Of a stretch of 64,000 nucleotides of DNA, positions 62,969 to 64,000 are shown piece by piece (within the stretch, counting starts at the first letter, position 1; every line of letters starts with the position of its first letter). This DNA is from Prorocentrum cordatum (lineage: Eukaryota; Sar; Dinophyceae; Prorocentrales; Prorocentraceae): assembly GCA_963575745.1 (NCBI GenBank), contig CAUYUJ010016371.1, forward strand, positions 452,524 to 516,523. Direction: 5' to 3'. A program made the translations under genes and the position numbers. Under the pieces are notes generated by a model. The model saw nothing but the letters and a program-made list of their open reading frames with translations, ran no database searches and was not told where the DNA came from.

Positions 62969-63289
62969 CTCTCCGGAAAAAAATACCCAGGGACGTACCC
63001 AACCCTTTGGCAACAGGTGGCATCATCAACTGGCGCTTTCAAAATAGCTGAACATCCGCTGGACTTCCAAGAGGCCCACGAAAGCGACGACCATTGCATT
63101 CTTGGCAATCGCCGCGCTTGAGGGTCAAACGGTGTACTTCGCTCAACGAAGAATCAGCGCCCCGCGCTCTCGAGGGACAGCGCTGCGCACTGCGCTACAG
63201 GACGGCGCCGCGCGAACGATCAGCGAACAGCGCTCTGCGCTCGATCCTGGTGTCCACATACTGCCTGCACCAGGGCCGCGCCTTCTTTG

Positions 63290-64000
63290 CCCCCCTCCGC
63301 GCAGTTGGCAGCTCCCCCCGCAAAGAGCCGCGAGGCCCCGACGCGATCCGCGTGTAACCCCACTCCGCTGGGCCTCCCAGGAGCCCACGAAAGTGCCGAC
63401 AACTGCGCAAATCGCAGCTCCCCCCGCAGGGAGACGCGAAGTCCCGACGCGATCCGCGTGTAACCCCACTCCGCTGGGCCTCCCAAGGGCCCCCGAAAGT
63501 GCCGACAACTGCGCAGTTCGCAGCTCCCCCCGCAGGGAGCCGCGAGGTCCCGACGCGATCCGCGAGTAACCCCACTCCGCTGGGCTTCCCAGGAGCCCAC
63601 GAAAGGGCCGACAGTTGCGCAAGTTGGCAGCTCCCCCCGCAGGGAGCCGCGAGGTCCCGACGCGATCCGCGTGTAACCCCACTCCGCTGGGCCCCCCAGG
63701 AGCCCACGAAAATGCCGGCAGTTGCACACCTCCCCTCCGCGTGTAACCCCACTCCGCTGGGCCTCCCAGGAGCCCACGAAAGTGCCGACAACTGCGCAGT
63801 TCGCAGCTCCCCCCGCAGGGAGCCGCGAGGTCCCAACGCGATCCGCGTGTAACCCCACTCCGCTGGGCCTCCCAGGAGCCCACGAAAGTGCCGACAGTTG
63901 CGCAGTTGGCAGCTCCCCCCGCAGGGAGCCGCGAGGTCCCGACGCGATCCGCGTGTAACCCCACTCCGCTGGGCCTCCCAGGAGCCCACGAAAGTGCCGA
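63290..64000 (+). repeat. 106-bp tandem satellite, running off the window
   Basis: CGTGTAACCCCACTCCGCTG recurs near 63,351, 63,457, 63,563, 63,669, 63,739 (a shortened unit), 63,846 and 63,952. Spacing is 106 bp except for the one truncated unit. Each unit also has GCAGCTCCCCCCGCAGGGAG and GAGGTCCCGACGCGATCCGC. Open frames are artefacts. Confidence 0.97.

Noticed and set aside
63143-63989. Three overlapping 210-270 codon frames near the window end
   Set aside because: All derive from the 106-bp satellite. Each frame shows the same peptide recurring in rotating frames.

Overview
The window looks like nuclear DNA of a photosynthetic dinoflagellate. Four things support this: an interstitial run of the TTTAGGG telomere repeat; a near match to the dinoflagellate spliced-leader sequence embedded in the genome; a predicted plastid precursor carrying the FVAP transit motif; and very sparse, intron-broken coding sequence in GC-rich, repeat-saturated DNA. 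The species cannot be fixed from the sequence. There is no operon structure, and I recognise no rRNA, tRNA or CRISPR. Most long open frames are stop-poor microsatellites or satellites and were left out.

Layout. 0-7 kb: satellite arrays (89 bp, about 55 bp, 79 bp) and a composite 270-300 bp repeat carrying (TCG)n tracts. 8-12 kb: a leucine-rich-repeat gene on the minus strand, cut by short inverted-repeat elements of family A. 12-21 kb: GAC, GGA and C-rich simple repeats plus two foldback elements. 21.7 kb: interstitial telomere repeat. 22-31 kb: inverted copies of the composite repeat, a 77-bp array, candidate exons, and simple repeats. 32-38 kb: a 145-bp foldback element, GGA/TCC tracts, and an 83-bp satellite. 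38.4-39.8 kb: a two-exon plastid precursor gene (minus strand) with one family A and one family B element. 40.7-41.9 kb: spliced-leader relic followed by a decayed coiled-coil gene, probably a processed pseudogene. 44.9-45.6 kb: (CAT)n. 46.4-47.3 kb: a candidate two-exon coiled-coil gene. 47.7-53.4 kb: an apparently intact LINE-type retrotransposon (minus strand). 55.9-62.7 kb: about 7 kb dominated by (AGT)n, interrupted by other satellites. 63.3-64 kb: a 106-bp satellite running off the window.

How the parts relate. The retrotransposon ORF (endonuclease, reverse transcriptase, zinc fingers, RNase H, more zinc fingers) is the only long gene that clearly encodes a full protein. The spliced-leader relic indicates that reverse transcription of trans-spliced mRNA has also acted here. 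The small inverted-repeat elements sit inside or against coding pieces. In the LRR gene one of them lies between two copies of a roughly 36-bp exon segment, in a way that would let splicing remove the element. This suggests transposon-derived (introner-like) introns, and is the most interesting biology in the window. All splice calls are inferences from reading-frame continuity without transcript data.
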